Shown piece after piece: positions 1 through 5,770 of a stretch of DNA of 13,540 nucleotides. Below the pieces are notes generated by a model that saw only the letters and a list, made by a program, of their open reading frames with translations, was not told the DNA's origin and did not search any database. The stretch is taken from the NCBI GenBank assembly GCA_050486545.1, contig JBJHDM010000072.1:1-13540 (forward strand). Reading direction: 5' to 3'. Origin of the DNA: DAOMNN01 sp050486545. GTDB lineage: Bacteria > Pseudomonadota > Gammaproteobacteria > Burkholderiales > Rhodocyclaceae. The position numbers and the translations under genes were made by a program. How positions within the stretch are numbered: the first letter of the stretch is position 1; every line of letters starts with the position of its first letter.

Positions 1-36
1 GACCGCGAGCGCGCCCGCTACTCCAAGGTCATCTGA
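1..36 (+). CDS. hemN: C-terminal end of HemN (oxygen-independent coproporphyrinogen III oxidase), partial
   Basis: The window opens inside a reading frame that encodes DRERARYSKVI and then stops with TGA at 34-36. This resembles the C-terminus of HemN, which in E. coli ends in ...RQKARMQQFSRVI. HemN is the radical-SAM enzyme that decarboxylates coproporphyrinogen III without oxygen during haem synthesis. The next gene encodes a TauE-like membrane protein, and such genes commonly sit beside hemN and the cbb3 oxidase cluster in Proteobacteria, which supports the call. Only eleven residues are visible, so the identification rests on a short tail plus context. The rest of the gene lies to the left of the window. 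Confidence 0.55.
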   Translation, partial: DRERARYSKVI

Positions 37-183
37 TCGCCGAAACCGTGGTGTAGAATCGGCTTCCCGTCCATTCAGCACGATCCGGCCCACCGCTGAG
101 CGAAGTCCTCCTCCCGACATCGATGTGTGCCGGGGTGGCGGACGTAATTCCGGGGGTGCCGGCCGCATCGCTTCCCGTTTTCC

Positions 184-891
184 ATGCCTGAAACCGGATA
201 TATCGCCCTGTTCCTGATCGGCCTGCTCGGCGGCACGCATTGCGTGAGCATGTGTGGCGGTATCGTGGGCGCGCTCAGCGTGCAGATGCCGGGCCAGCAG
301 CGGCGGCAATGGCCCATCCATCTTGCCTACAATGTCGGCCGCATCGGCACCTACGTGGCACTGGGGGCAGCACTTGGGGCCGTGGGTACCGCCGGGCTGC
401 TGTTCAACGACGTGCTCCCCGTGCAGATGGGTCTGTACGTCCTCGCCAACCTCATGCTGGTGGCGCTGGGCCTGTACCTGAGTGGCTTCACGCGCCTGCT
501 CGCACCGATCGAACGGGCGGGGCTCGTGGTCTGGAATCGCGTCCAGCCGCTCACGCGACGATTCGTTCCGGCGCGAAGCGTCACCCAGGCGCTTCCCCTC
601 GGCCTCTTGTGGGGATTTCTTCCCTGCGGGCTCGTCTACAGCGTGCTCACGACGGCACTGCTGACCGGGTCCGCGACACGCGGAGCGGGGATGATGCTGG
701 CTTTCGGATTGGGGACGCTTCCCAATCTGTTGCTGGCCGGCATGCTGTTCAAGCGTTTCCGGGACATCACGCGCAATACCCGCGTCCGGTTCGCAGCCGG
801 GATGCTGGTACTTGGCTTCGGCCTTTTTGGCCTCTATCATGCACCGACGCTCGGGGGGCATCTCTGGAGCGGTGTCGTGTGCGAAGTCTGA
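184..891 (+). CDS. TauE/SafE-like (DsbD_2/UreH-type) integral membrane protein
   Basis: This 235-residue protein has about six hydrophobic segments (roughly 5-30, 47-72, 78-100, 136-160, 166-188 and 203-221). Its N-terminus carries GTHCVSMCGG, with Cys20 and Cys24, and the middle carries FLPCG, with Cys148. This is the pattern of the 'sulfite exporter TauE/SafE' branch often annotated as DsbD_2 or UreH-like. Members are frequent next to cbb3 oxidase assembly genes and hemN. Cysteines in the first and fourth segments recall the CcdA/DsbD thiol-transfer fold, so copper or thiol handling across the inner membrane is more likely than sulfite export, but that is inference. ATG 184 is the only start codon after the in-frame stop at 145, and no good Shine-Dalgarno sequence precedes it. 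An HMA protein follows 17 bases downstream, so the two are probably co-transcribed. Confidence 0.8.
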   Translation: MPETGYIALFLIGLLGGTHCVSMCGGIVGALSVQMPGQQRRQWPIHLAYNVGRIGTYVALGAALGAVGTAGLLFNDVLPVQMGLYVLANLMLVALGLYLSGFTRLLAPIERAGLVVWNRVQPLTRRFVPARSVTQALPLGLLWGFLPCGLVYSVLTTALLTGSATRGAGMMLAFGLGTLPNLLLAGMLFKRFRDITRNTRVRFAAGMLVLGFGLFGLYHAPTLGGHLWSGVVCEV

Positions 892-908
892 CCCGGGAGT
901 GTGCGTCC

Positions 909-1121
909 ATGACCAGTGAAGTGACGATCAAAGTGGCAGGCATGAGTTGCGGTGGTTGCGTCCGGAATGTGACCGGCGTACTCCGGGCGCTTGCAGGGGT
1001 GACCGAGGCGGACGTCTCGCTCGACGACGGGCATGCGCGGGTCACATTCGATCCGGCACTGCTCACCGTCGAGCAGTTGCGTCAGGCGGTCATCGACGCC
1101 GGATTCGACTCGCCGGAGTGA
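909..1121 (+). CDS. Heavy-metal-associated (HMA) domain protein, CopZ-like copper chaperone
   Basis: This gene encodes a complete 70-residue protein that is essentially one HMA domain. It has GMSCGGC near the start (Cys14 and Cys17, the CxxC metal site on the first loop) and the usual beta-alpha-beta pattern, ending in AVIDAGFDSPE. Such proteins bind Cu(I) and pass it to P-type ATPases or other HMA domains. The start is ATG 909, with GGGAG at 895-899 at good spacing. The frame stays open far upstream, but that extension lies over the membrane-protein gene and has no family-like sequence. It follows the TauE-like gene by 17 bases. In some bacteria the HMA domain and the TauE-like domain are fused, which supports a shared copper-delivery role, probably for cytochrome oxidase. 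Confidence 0.88.
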   Translation: MTSEVTIKVAGMSCGGCVRNVTGVLRALAGVTEADVSLDDGHARVTFDPALLTVEQLRQAVIDAGFDSPE

Positions 1122-1317
1122 CCCGCGGGGCGCTTTCCTCCATTGCCCCGGCGGTCCACCGGATCGCCCGAACGGTCTTCTACCGGCTTCTTCCCGTTGA
1201 AACCCGCAGCATTGCCCGTTGCGGCTGCTATCGTTAGAGAGCCTGGGCGGGGTTTTCCACAAAGCCGTGGTCATGTTGCAGTGCTGCATTTTCTGCGCGC
1301 GGCAGGGCGGATACCTT

Positions 1318-1323
1318 TATAAT
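1318..1323 (+). promoter_or_regulatory. Probable sigma70 -10 element of ppa
   Basis: A perfect TATAAT lies 30 bases before the ppa start codon and would start transcription near 1330. No good -35 hexamer is seen 16-18 bases upstream; TTGCAG at 1276-1281 is too far away. The rest of the 1122-1353 gap shows no gene and no convincing terminator for the preceding operon. Confidence 0.5.
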
Positions 1324-1340
1324 TCGCTCGGCTTTTACAT

Positions 1341-1350
1341 GGGAGAGAGG
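1341..1350 (+). promoter_or_regulatory. Ribosome-binding site that fixes the ppa start
   Basis: The purine run GGGAGAGAGG ends three bases before ATG 1354, with its GGAG core eight bases before it. Upstream in-frame starts, such as ATG 1339, overlap or precede this sequence and are therefore unlikely. Confidence 0.75.
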
Positions 1351-1353
1351 TGT

Positions 1354-1881
1354 ATGGGGTTCGATCTGGTTTCAGCGGGCAAGGACGTACCGAACGATAT
1401 CAACGTCGTGATCGAGATCCAGGCGCAGGCCGATCCGATCAAGTTCGAAGTGGACAAGGACAGCGGGGCGGTCTTCGTCGATCGCTTCATGGGCACTTCG
1501 ATGCGCTACCCGATCAACTACGGCTACATCCCGCACACGATCGCCGGCGATGGCGACCCGGTCGATGTGCTGGTGGTGACGCCGTTTCCGCTCCTGCCGG
1601 GCGTGGTGATCCGCTGTCGCCCGGTCGGCGTGCTCAAGATGGAAGATGAATCCGGCGTCGACGCGAAGATCGTGGCCGTGCCCGTCTCCAAGCTCACGCC
1701 GCTCTACGACAAGGTGCAGACGATCGAGGATCTGCCCGACCTGCTGATGCGGCAGACCGCGCACTTCTTCGAGCACTACAAGGACCTGGAACCCGGCAAG
1801 TGGGTCAAGGTGATTGGCTGGGGGACGATCGAAGAGGCCAGGCAGGAGATCCTCGACGGGGTCAAGAACGCCGTCTCCTGA
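1354..1881 (+). CDS. ppa: Inorganic pyrophosphatase (family I, soluble)
   Basis: This 175-residue protein, the usual length of bacterial family I enzymes (E. coli 176), hydrolyses pyrophosphate to two phosphates in the cytoplasm and so pulls biosynthetic reactions forward. The active-site signature DGDPVDV is at residues 66-72, with metal-binding Asp66, Asp68 and Asp71. Also visible are FEVDK (31-35), NYGYIP (55-60), the MEDESGVDAK segment (96-105) with Asp98, Asp103 and Lys105, and HYK near 141-143. The reading frame can be extended upstream to 1219, but the strong ribosome-binding site just before ATG 1354 and the family length favour this start. The gene has its own -10 element and a clear terminator, so it is probably a single-gene unit. 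Confidence 0.96.
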   Translation: MGFDLVSAGKDVPNDINVVIEIQAQADPIKFEVDKDSGAVFVDRFMGTSMRYPINYGYIPHTIAGDGDPVDVLVVTPFPLLPGVVIRCRPVGVLKMEDESGVDAKIVAVPVSKLTPLYDKVQTIEDLPDLLMRQTAHFFEHYKDLEPGKWVKVIGWGTIEEARQEILDGVKNAVS

Positions 1882-1915
1882 GCGTCCCGGCAGTCTGTGC
1901 TGCGCTGCAGTATCC

Positions 1916-1938
1916 AGCCCGCTTCGTGCGGGCTTTTT
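1916..1938 (+). terminator. Intrinsic terminator after ppa
   Basis: A perfect seven-base-pair stem, AGCCCGC (1916-1922) with GCGGGCT (1928-1934), encloses the loop TTCGT and ends in a run of five T (1934-1938). It lies 35 bases after the ppa stop codon. The T run is on the plus-strand side only, so it serves ppa rather than the convergent acyltransferase gene. Confidence 0.9.
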
Positions 1939-1955
1939 GCGGACGCTTCGGGCGG

Positions 1956-3119
1956 TCAGCCGCAGCCCGCCCCGGGTTTGCGAAAGGGCGCACGCTCGGA
2001 CAATTCGTCGAGGTAGAAATCGATTCCGTCGGCTTCGCGGGCCAGATAGTGGTCGACCGCCTCGCGGAATCGCGCGTCGCGGAGCCAGTGGGCGGATGAG
2101 GTCACGGTCGGCTCCAGGCCCCGGGCAAGCTTGTGCTCGCCTTGTGCGCCGCCTTCGAAGCGTTCGAGGCCGTGCGCGATGCAGTGTTCGATGGCCTGGT
2201 AGTAGCACAGCTCGAAGTGGAGAAAGGGCAGCGGTTCGCTGCTTCCCCAGTAGCGCCCGTAGAGCGCGTCGCGATCGCGCAGGAAGAACGCCGCGGCCAC
2301 GGCCTCGCCATCCCGCCTGGCGAGGAGCAGGCGTACGCGGTCCGGTGTGCGTGCAGCGAGCGTGGGGAAGAATTCCTCGTTCAGGTAGGGAGTGGAACGG
2401 TGCATCGCGTAGGTCGCGGCATAGCACCGATGGAAGAACCGCCATTCCGCCTCGGTCGCCTGGTGGCCGTCGACCCAGTCGCAGCGCAGTCCGTGTGCGG
2501 CGGCCCGGCGACGCTCCTGGCGGATCTTCTTGCGCTTGTCGTGGTTCAGGCGTGCAAGAAACGCATCGAAATCGCGATCCCCCCGGTTGTGCCAGTGAAA
2601 CTGCACGCCGTGGCGGATCGAAAGGCCCGCTTCCCGCATCCAGTGGGTTTCGCGATCGTCCGGAAACAGTAGATGCAGCGAGGACAACTCGCTCGATGCG
2701 GCCAGTTCGAGGGCGATCCGGATCAAGGCCTGGCGTGCCGCATCGTCGTGGCCCAGCAGACGTACGCCAGGAATCGGGGTGAAAGGAACGGCGCTCAACA
2801 GCTTCGGATAATAGGCCAGCCCGTGACGGGCATAGGCGTCGGCCCACGCCCAGTCGAAGACGTATTCGCCGTACGAGTGCCGCTTCTGGTACAGCGGCAG
2901 GGCGGCCACGAGATCGTCGTCGCGCCAGAGCGTCAGATGGCAAGGATGCCATCCCGTCTCGGGGGCAACGCAACCCGTGTCTTCGAGGGTGCTCAGCAGT
3001 GCGTGTGATACGCAGATCCGATCGTGTGCGATCGCATCCCAGGCGGACGCCTCGAGTTCCGACAGGCGTTCGACGATCCGCAGCCGTAAAGCGGAGTCTG
3101 CCCTCAGGCGGTCTTGCAC
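1956..3119 (-). CDS. GNAT/FemAB-like N-acyltransferase (COG3146, DUF482 family)
   Basis: With the chosen start this is a 387-residue protein of the COG3146 'predicted N-acyltransferase' family (peptidogalycan biosynthesis/DUF482). Family-like stretches are SHALLSTLEDTGCVAPETGW (38-57), HSYGEYVFDWAWADAY (81-96), the basic NHDKRKKIRQERR patch (192-204), TPYLNEEFF (243-251), GRYWG (288-292) and FEGGAQGEHKLARGLEP (321-337). The substrate is unknown; the fold resembles enzymes that add amino acids to peptidoglycan precursors. The start is uncertain. GTG 3119 overlaps the end of the lipoprotein gene by 16 bases and gives a family-like length, but there is no clear Shine-Dalgarno sequence and CTG 3107 is an alternative. 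The open frame continues much further upstream, but there it only shadows the lipoprotein gene. Overlap with that gene suggests translational coupling in a two-gene operon. Confidence 0.85.
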   Translation of the reverse strand: MQDRLRADSALRLRIVERLSELEASAWDAIAHDRICVSHALLSTLEDTGCVAPETGWHPCHLTLWRDDDLVAALPLYQKRHSYGEYVFDWAWADAYARHGLAYYPKLLSAVPFTPIPGVRLLGHDDAARQALIRIALELAASSELSSLHLLFPDDRETHWMREAGLSIRHGVQFHWHNRGDRDFDAFLARLNHDKRKKIRQERRRAAAHGLRCDWVDGHQATEAEWRFFHRCYAATYAMHRSTPYLNEEFFPTLAARTPDRVRLLLARRDGEAVAAAFFLRDRDALYGRYWGSSEPLPFLHFELCYYQAIEHCIAHGLERFEGGAQGEHKLARGLEPTVTSSAHWLRDARFREAVDHYLAREADGIDFYLDELSERAPFRKPGAGCG

Positions 3120-3517
3120 TCGTTGGCCAGCGGTTTCTGGGTCTTGCCGTCGAGGAGCACGCCCTTCCAGGGCAGGTCGATCCACACCAGTCCGCTCGCC
3201 TGGTCCTCGAAACGCGGCAGACCCGACGACGAGCGATCGCGCTGCAACTGGTAGCGACCGCCATTCCAGCCGATCAGAATCGTCGACCCCATGCTGCCAT
3301 CCCGCAGGACGTCGACCAGTTCGCCAAACTCGCAGCGATACATCCCGCTGTCGAGTTCGAGCATGAGTTGCCCGTCGATATGGACCGGTCCTTCCGCAAT
3401 CACCACCGGCTCTTCGACGGCCGCTGCGGGCGGGGGTGGAGGCGTTGCGCACGCTGCGAGCACGACGACGGACGCGAGCGGGCCAAGCCACGCGGACGGG
3501 ACAGGCGGTTTGCGCAT
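3104..3517 (-). CDS. Outer-membrane lipoprotein, MliC-like (C-type lysozyme inhibitor) candidate
   Basis: This 137-residue protein has a lipoprotein signal peptide: a short basic start (MRK), a hydrophobic stretch (residues 10-22) and the lipobox LAAC with Cys23. Residue 24 is Ala, not Asp, so sorting to the outer membrane is expected. A Pro-rich linker follows (26-30). The mature part resembles the MliC/PliC fold: Cys62 in MYRCEF, a central SSSGLPRF (96-103) like the SxSGxRY motif, the WKGVLLDGK segment (117-125) and Cys134 near the end, which could form a disulfide with Cys62. Known MliC proteins block C-type lysozyme using a Ser and a Lys in these segments. Start ATG 3517 has AGGGAG at seven-base spacing; longer open starts lack the signal peptide at the N-terminus. 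The acyltransferase gene overlaps its end. A weaker alternative is an unrelated small lipoprotein. Confidence 0.65.
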   Translation of the reverse strand: MRKPPVPSAWLGPLASVVVLAACATPPPPPAAAVEEPVVIAEGPVHIDGQLMLELDSGMYRCEFGELVDVLRDGSMGSTILIGWNGGRYQLQRDRSSSGLPRFEDQASGLVWIDLPWKGVLLDGKTQKPLANECKTA

Positions 3518-3524
3518 GAATCGA

Positions 3525-3530
3525 CTCCCT
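3525..3530 (-). promoter_or_regulatory. Ribosome-binding site that fixes the lipoprotein start
   Basis: On the minus strand AGGGAG lies seven bases before ATG 3517. It selects the start that places the signal peptide at the N-terminus over a start 174 bases further upstream. Confidence 0.75.
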
Positions 3531-3545
3531 GACGTTATGCAACTG

Positions 3546-3574
3546 ATTCTAGGACATTTGCGCGCGATTGTAAG
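3546..3574 (-). promoter_or_regulatory. Probable sigma70 promoter of the lipoprotein-acyltransferase operon
   Basis: Read on the minus strand, CTTACA (3574-3569; four of six matches to the -35 consensus) is followed by a 17-base spacer and TAGAAT (3551-3546; five of six matches to the -10 consensus). Transcription would start near 3539, giving a leader of about 22 bases that contains the ribosome-binding site. The rest of the 3518-3708 divergent gap shows no gene. Confidence 0.6.
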
Positions 3575-3695
3575 GGGGTGCGTAGCGCCGTTACAAATTG
3601 GGTTCTCCGGCTTCGTTCCGATTGCCGCCGGGTGGGGAAAGGAGGCGCACTGCGGTCCGGGATGCGCTGCGCTACTGCGCTGCGGGCGCAAGCGG

Positions 3696-3701
3696 TATAG
3701 T
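3696..3701 (+). promoter_or_regulatory. Possible -10 element very close to the nadE start
   Basis: TATAGT ends only seven bases before ATG 3709. If it is used, the nadE transcript would begin at or next to its start codon. No good -35 hexamer is found, and no Shine-Dalgarno sequence precedes the ATG. Weak support. Confidence 0.3.
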
Positions 3702-3708
3702 GGCGGCC

Positions 3709-5325
3709 ATGAACGAGACCCTTCGCATTGCCGTTGCCCAACTGAACTTCACCGTGGGCGATCTGGGCGCCAATACCGCGCGCATCGTGGATGCACTGGA
3801 AGCGGCGCGAAACGCGGGCGCCAGCCTGCTCGTGACGCCGGAGCTGGCACTGTCGGGCTATCCGCCCGAAGACCTGTTGTTGCGGCCGGACTTCTATCGG
3901 GCCTGTGCCCGCCACGTCGACCGGATTGCAGCGCGGACGCAGGGCATCACCCTGGTGCTCGGACACCCGGCCGAGCAGGCAGGGCAGCGTTTCAACGCGG
4001 CTTCCGTAATTCGCGACGGCCGGATTCTTCGCACCTACTTCAAGCGCTTGCTGCCCAACTACGAGGTCTTCGACGAGGAGCGCTATTTCGAGCCGGGATC
4101 GGCTCCCTGCGTGTTCGAGGTCGATGGGGTGAGGATCGGCCTGTGCATCTGCGAGGACCTGTGGTCGCCGGAGCCGGCGGCGAGCACGCGCGCGGCCGGA
4201 GCGGAACTGCTGGTCGGCATCAATGCCTCGCCATTCCACGTCGGCAAGGGCGTACGTCGGCTCGAGGTGGCGCGGGCACGCCAGGCCGAGACCGGAATGC
4301 CCATTCTCTACTGCAATATGGTCGGCGGCCAGGATGAACTGGTCTTCGACGGGGTTTCCTTCGCGCTCGATGCGGACGGCGCGGTCGCGTATCGGGCGCC
4401 GTCCTTCGAGGAACGTCTGGACGTGTTCGCGTATCGCGACGGGCACTGGGATCGGGGGTCGATCGTCTCGGAAAGACCGGTCGAGGAGGAGGTCTACGAG
4501 GCGCTCAAGACGGGCGTGCGGGACTATGTCGCCAAGAACGGGTTTCCCGGTGCGATCATCGGCCTGTCGGGCGGCATCGACTCCGCGTTGACGCTCGCCG
4601 TGGCTGTCGATGCGCTCGGGGCCGAGCGCGTGCGCGCGGTCATGATGCCCTCGCCCTACACCGCGCAGATGAGCCTGGACGATTCGCGCGAGATGATCGG
4701 GCGGCTGGGCGTGCGCTACGACGAGATCGCCATCTCGCCGGCCATGGAAACCTTCGCCCGCATGCTTGCTCCCCAGTTCGAAGGCCTGCCGGCCGACGCG
4801 ACCGAAGAGAACCTGCAAAGCCGCATTCGCGGCATGTTGCTGATGGCCCTGTCGAACAAGACCGGCGCGATCGTGCTGACGACGGGAAACAAAAGCGAGA
4901 TGGCCACCGGCTACGCGACGCTGTACGGCGATATGGCCGGGGGGTTCGCGGTGCTCAAGGATCTCTACAAGACCTTTGTGTACCGGCTGTCGTCCTGGCG
5001 CAATACGGTCTCTCCGGTGATTCCAGAGAACATCATCGTCCGGCCTCCGTCGGCCGAATTGAAACCCGATCAGCTCGATCAGGATTCGCTTCCTCCTTAC
5101 GAGGTGCTCGATGCGATCATCGAGGCCTACATGGAACGCGACGAATCGCCTCGCGAGATCATCGCGCGCGGATTCCCGGAGGAGGACGTCCGGCGTACCG
5201 TCGCGATGCTCAAGCGCAACGAGTACAAACGGCGCCAGGCGCCCGTCGGTATCCGGATCACCCGGCGGGGATTCGGCAGGGACTGGCGATATCCGATAAC
5301 ATCGCGCTACCAGGACGAATACTGA
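3709..5325 (+). CDS. nadE: Glutamine-dependent NAD(+) synthetase
   Basis: This 538-residue two-domain enzyme makes NAD from deamido-NAD, ATP and glutamine in the cytoplasm. The N-terminal nitrilase-type glutaminase domain (about 1-255) shows the Glu-Lys-Cys triad: Glu45 in TPELALSGYPPED, Lys112 in YFKRLLPNYEVFDE and Cys148 in LCICEDLW. The C-terminal synthetase domain has the ATP pyrophosphatase P-loop SGGIDS (287-292), followed by the family segments TTGNKSEMATGYATLYGDMAGGF and RPPSAELKPDQ. Length and domain order match the roughly 540-residue glutamine-using form common in Proteobacteria. ATG 3709 places the family start LRIAVAQLNFTVGD five residues in. The frame is open upstream to 3598 but carries no family sequence there. 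glnB follows 66 bases downstream on the same strand. Confidence 0.96.
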   Translation: MNETLRIAVAQLNFTVGDLGANTARIVDALEAARNAGASLLVTPELALSGYPPEDLLLRPDFYRACARHVDRIAARTQGITLVLGHPAEQAGQRFNAASVIRDGRILRTYFKRLLPNYEVFDEERYFEPGSAPCVFEVDGVRIGLCICEDLWSPEPAASTRAAGAELLVGINASPFHVGKGVRRLEVARARQAETGMPILYCNMVGGQDELVFDGVSFALDADGAVAYRAPSFEERLDVFAYRDGHWDRGSIVSERPVEEEVYEALKTGVRDYVAKNGFPGAIIGLSGGIDSALTLAVAVDALGAERVRAVMMPSPYTAQMSLDDSREMIGRLGVRYDEIAISPAMETFARMLAPQFEGLPADATEENLQSRIRGMLLMALSNKTGAIVLTTGNKSEMATGYATLYGDMAGGFAVLKDLYKTFVYRLSSWRNTVSPVIPENIIVRPPSAELKPDQLDQDSLPPYEVLDAIIEAYMERDESPREIIARGFPEEDVRRTVAMLKRNEYKRRQAPVGIRITRRGFGRDWRYPITSRYQDEY

Positions 5326-5391
5326 CCTTGATGGCCGGCGCGCGAATCCCTCGCGAACGGCATGCCAACGAAGTCTTGCAGGAGAAGTCGA

Positions 5392-5730
5392 ATGAAGAAG
5401 ATCGAAGCCATCATCAAGCCGTTCAAGCTCGACGAAGTGCGCGAGTCGCTCTCGGAAGTCGGGATCAACGGGCTGACGGTGACCGAGGTCAAGGGCTTCG
5501 GTCGTCAGAAAGGGCACACCGAGCTGTATCGCGGTGCGGAGTATGTGGTCGATTTCCTTCCGAAGATCAAGGTCGAAATCGTGCTCGGCGACGACCTCGT
5601 CGAGCAGGCAGTGGAGACCATCGTCAAGGCCGCGCGGACCGGAAAGATCGGGGACGGCAAGATTTTCGTGAGCCCGGTCGAGCAGGTCGTCCGCATCCGC
5701 ACGGGCGAGACCAACGAAGATGCGATCTGA
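5392..5730 (+). CDS. glnB: Nitrogen regulatory protein PII (GlnB type)
   Basis: This 112-residue protein is exactly the family length. PII trimers sense ATP/ADP and 2-oxoglutarate, are uridylylated by GlnD, and control glutamine synthetase adenylylation and NtrB, among other targets. The T-loop has Tyr51 in ELYRGAEYVVDF, the uridylylation site. Asp54 after it is the GlnB-type residue (E. coli GlnK has Asn). TGKIGDGKIFV (about 83-93) and RIRTGE near the end form the nucleotide-binding B and C loops. The start is ATG 5392, with AGGAG at 5380-5384 seven bases before it; an upstream in-frame ATG at 5362 lacks this support. It lies 66 bases after nadE with no obvious terminator between, so read-through from nadE is likely. 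No clear separate promoter was found. Confidence 0.96.
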   Translation: MKKIEAIIKPFKLDEVRESLSEVGINGLTVTEVKGFGRQKGHTELYRGAEYVVDFLPKIKVEIVLGDDLVEQAVETIVKAARTGKIGDGKIFVSPVEQVVRIRTGETNEDAI

Positions 5731-5747
5731 GCCGGCCGCAACGTGTT

Positions 5748-5764
5748 GCGGGGGAGACCCCCGC
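5748..5764. terminator. GC-rich hairpin between convergent glnB and the Smr gene, possible bidirectional terminator
   Basis: GCGGGGG (5748-5754) and CCCCCGC (5758-5764) form a perfect seven-base-pair stem with the loop AGA in the 40-base gap between two stop codons. There is no T run on either side, so it is at best an atypical terminator. Confidence 0.4.
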
Positions 5765-5770
5765 CGGGCG

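Noticed and set aside
240..908. An N-terminal extension of the HMA protein through the membrane-protein gene
   Set aside because: The extension is out of frame with a clear membrane protein and has no family resemblance, while ATG 909 has a proper ribosome-binding site.
1219..1353. A 45-residue N-terminal extension of pyrophosphatase
   Set aside because: The strong ribosome-binding site at 1341-1350, the TATAAT at 1318 and the family length all favour ATG 1354.
1372..3264. A 630-codon minus-strand open frame opposite ppa and out of frame with the acyltransferase
   Set aside because: It runs through the ppa terminator and across two real genes with Arg/Pro-rich, motif-free sequence, so it is a shadow of high GC content.
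5359..5380. A possible sigma54 promoter before glnB (GG...TTGCA)
   Set aside because: When TTGCA at 5376-5380 is placed as the -12 element, the -24 position reads CCAAC without the required GG.
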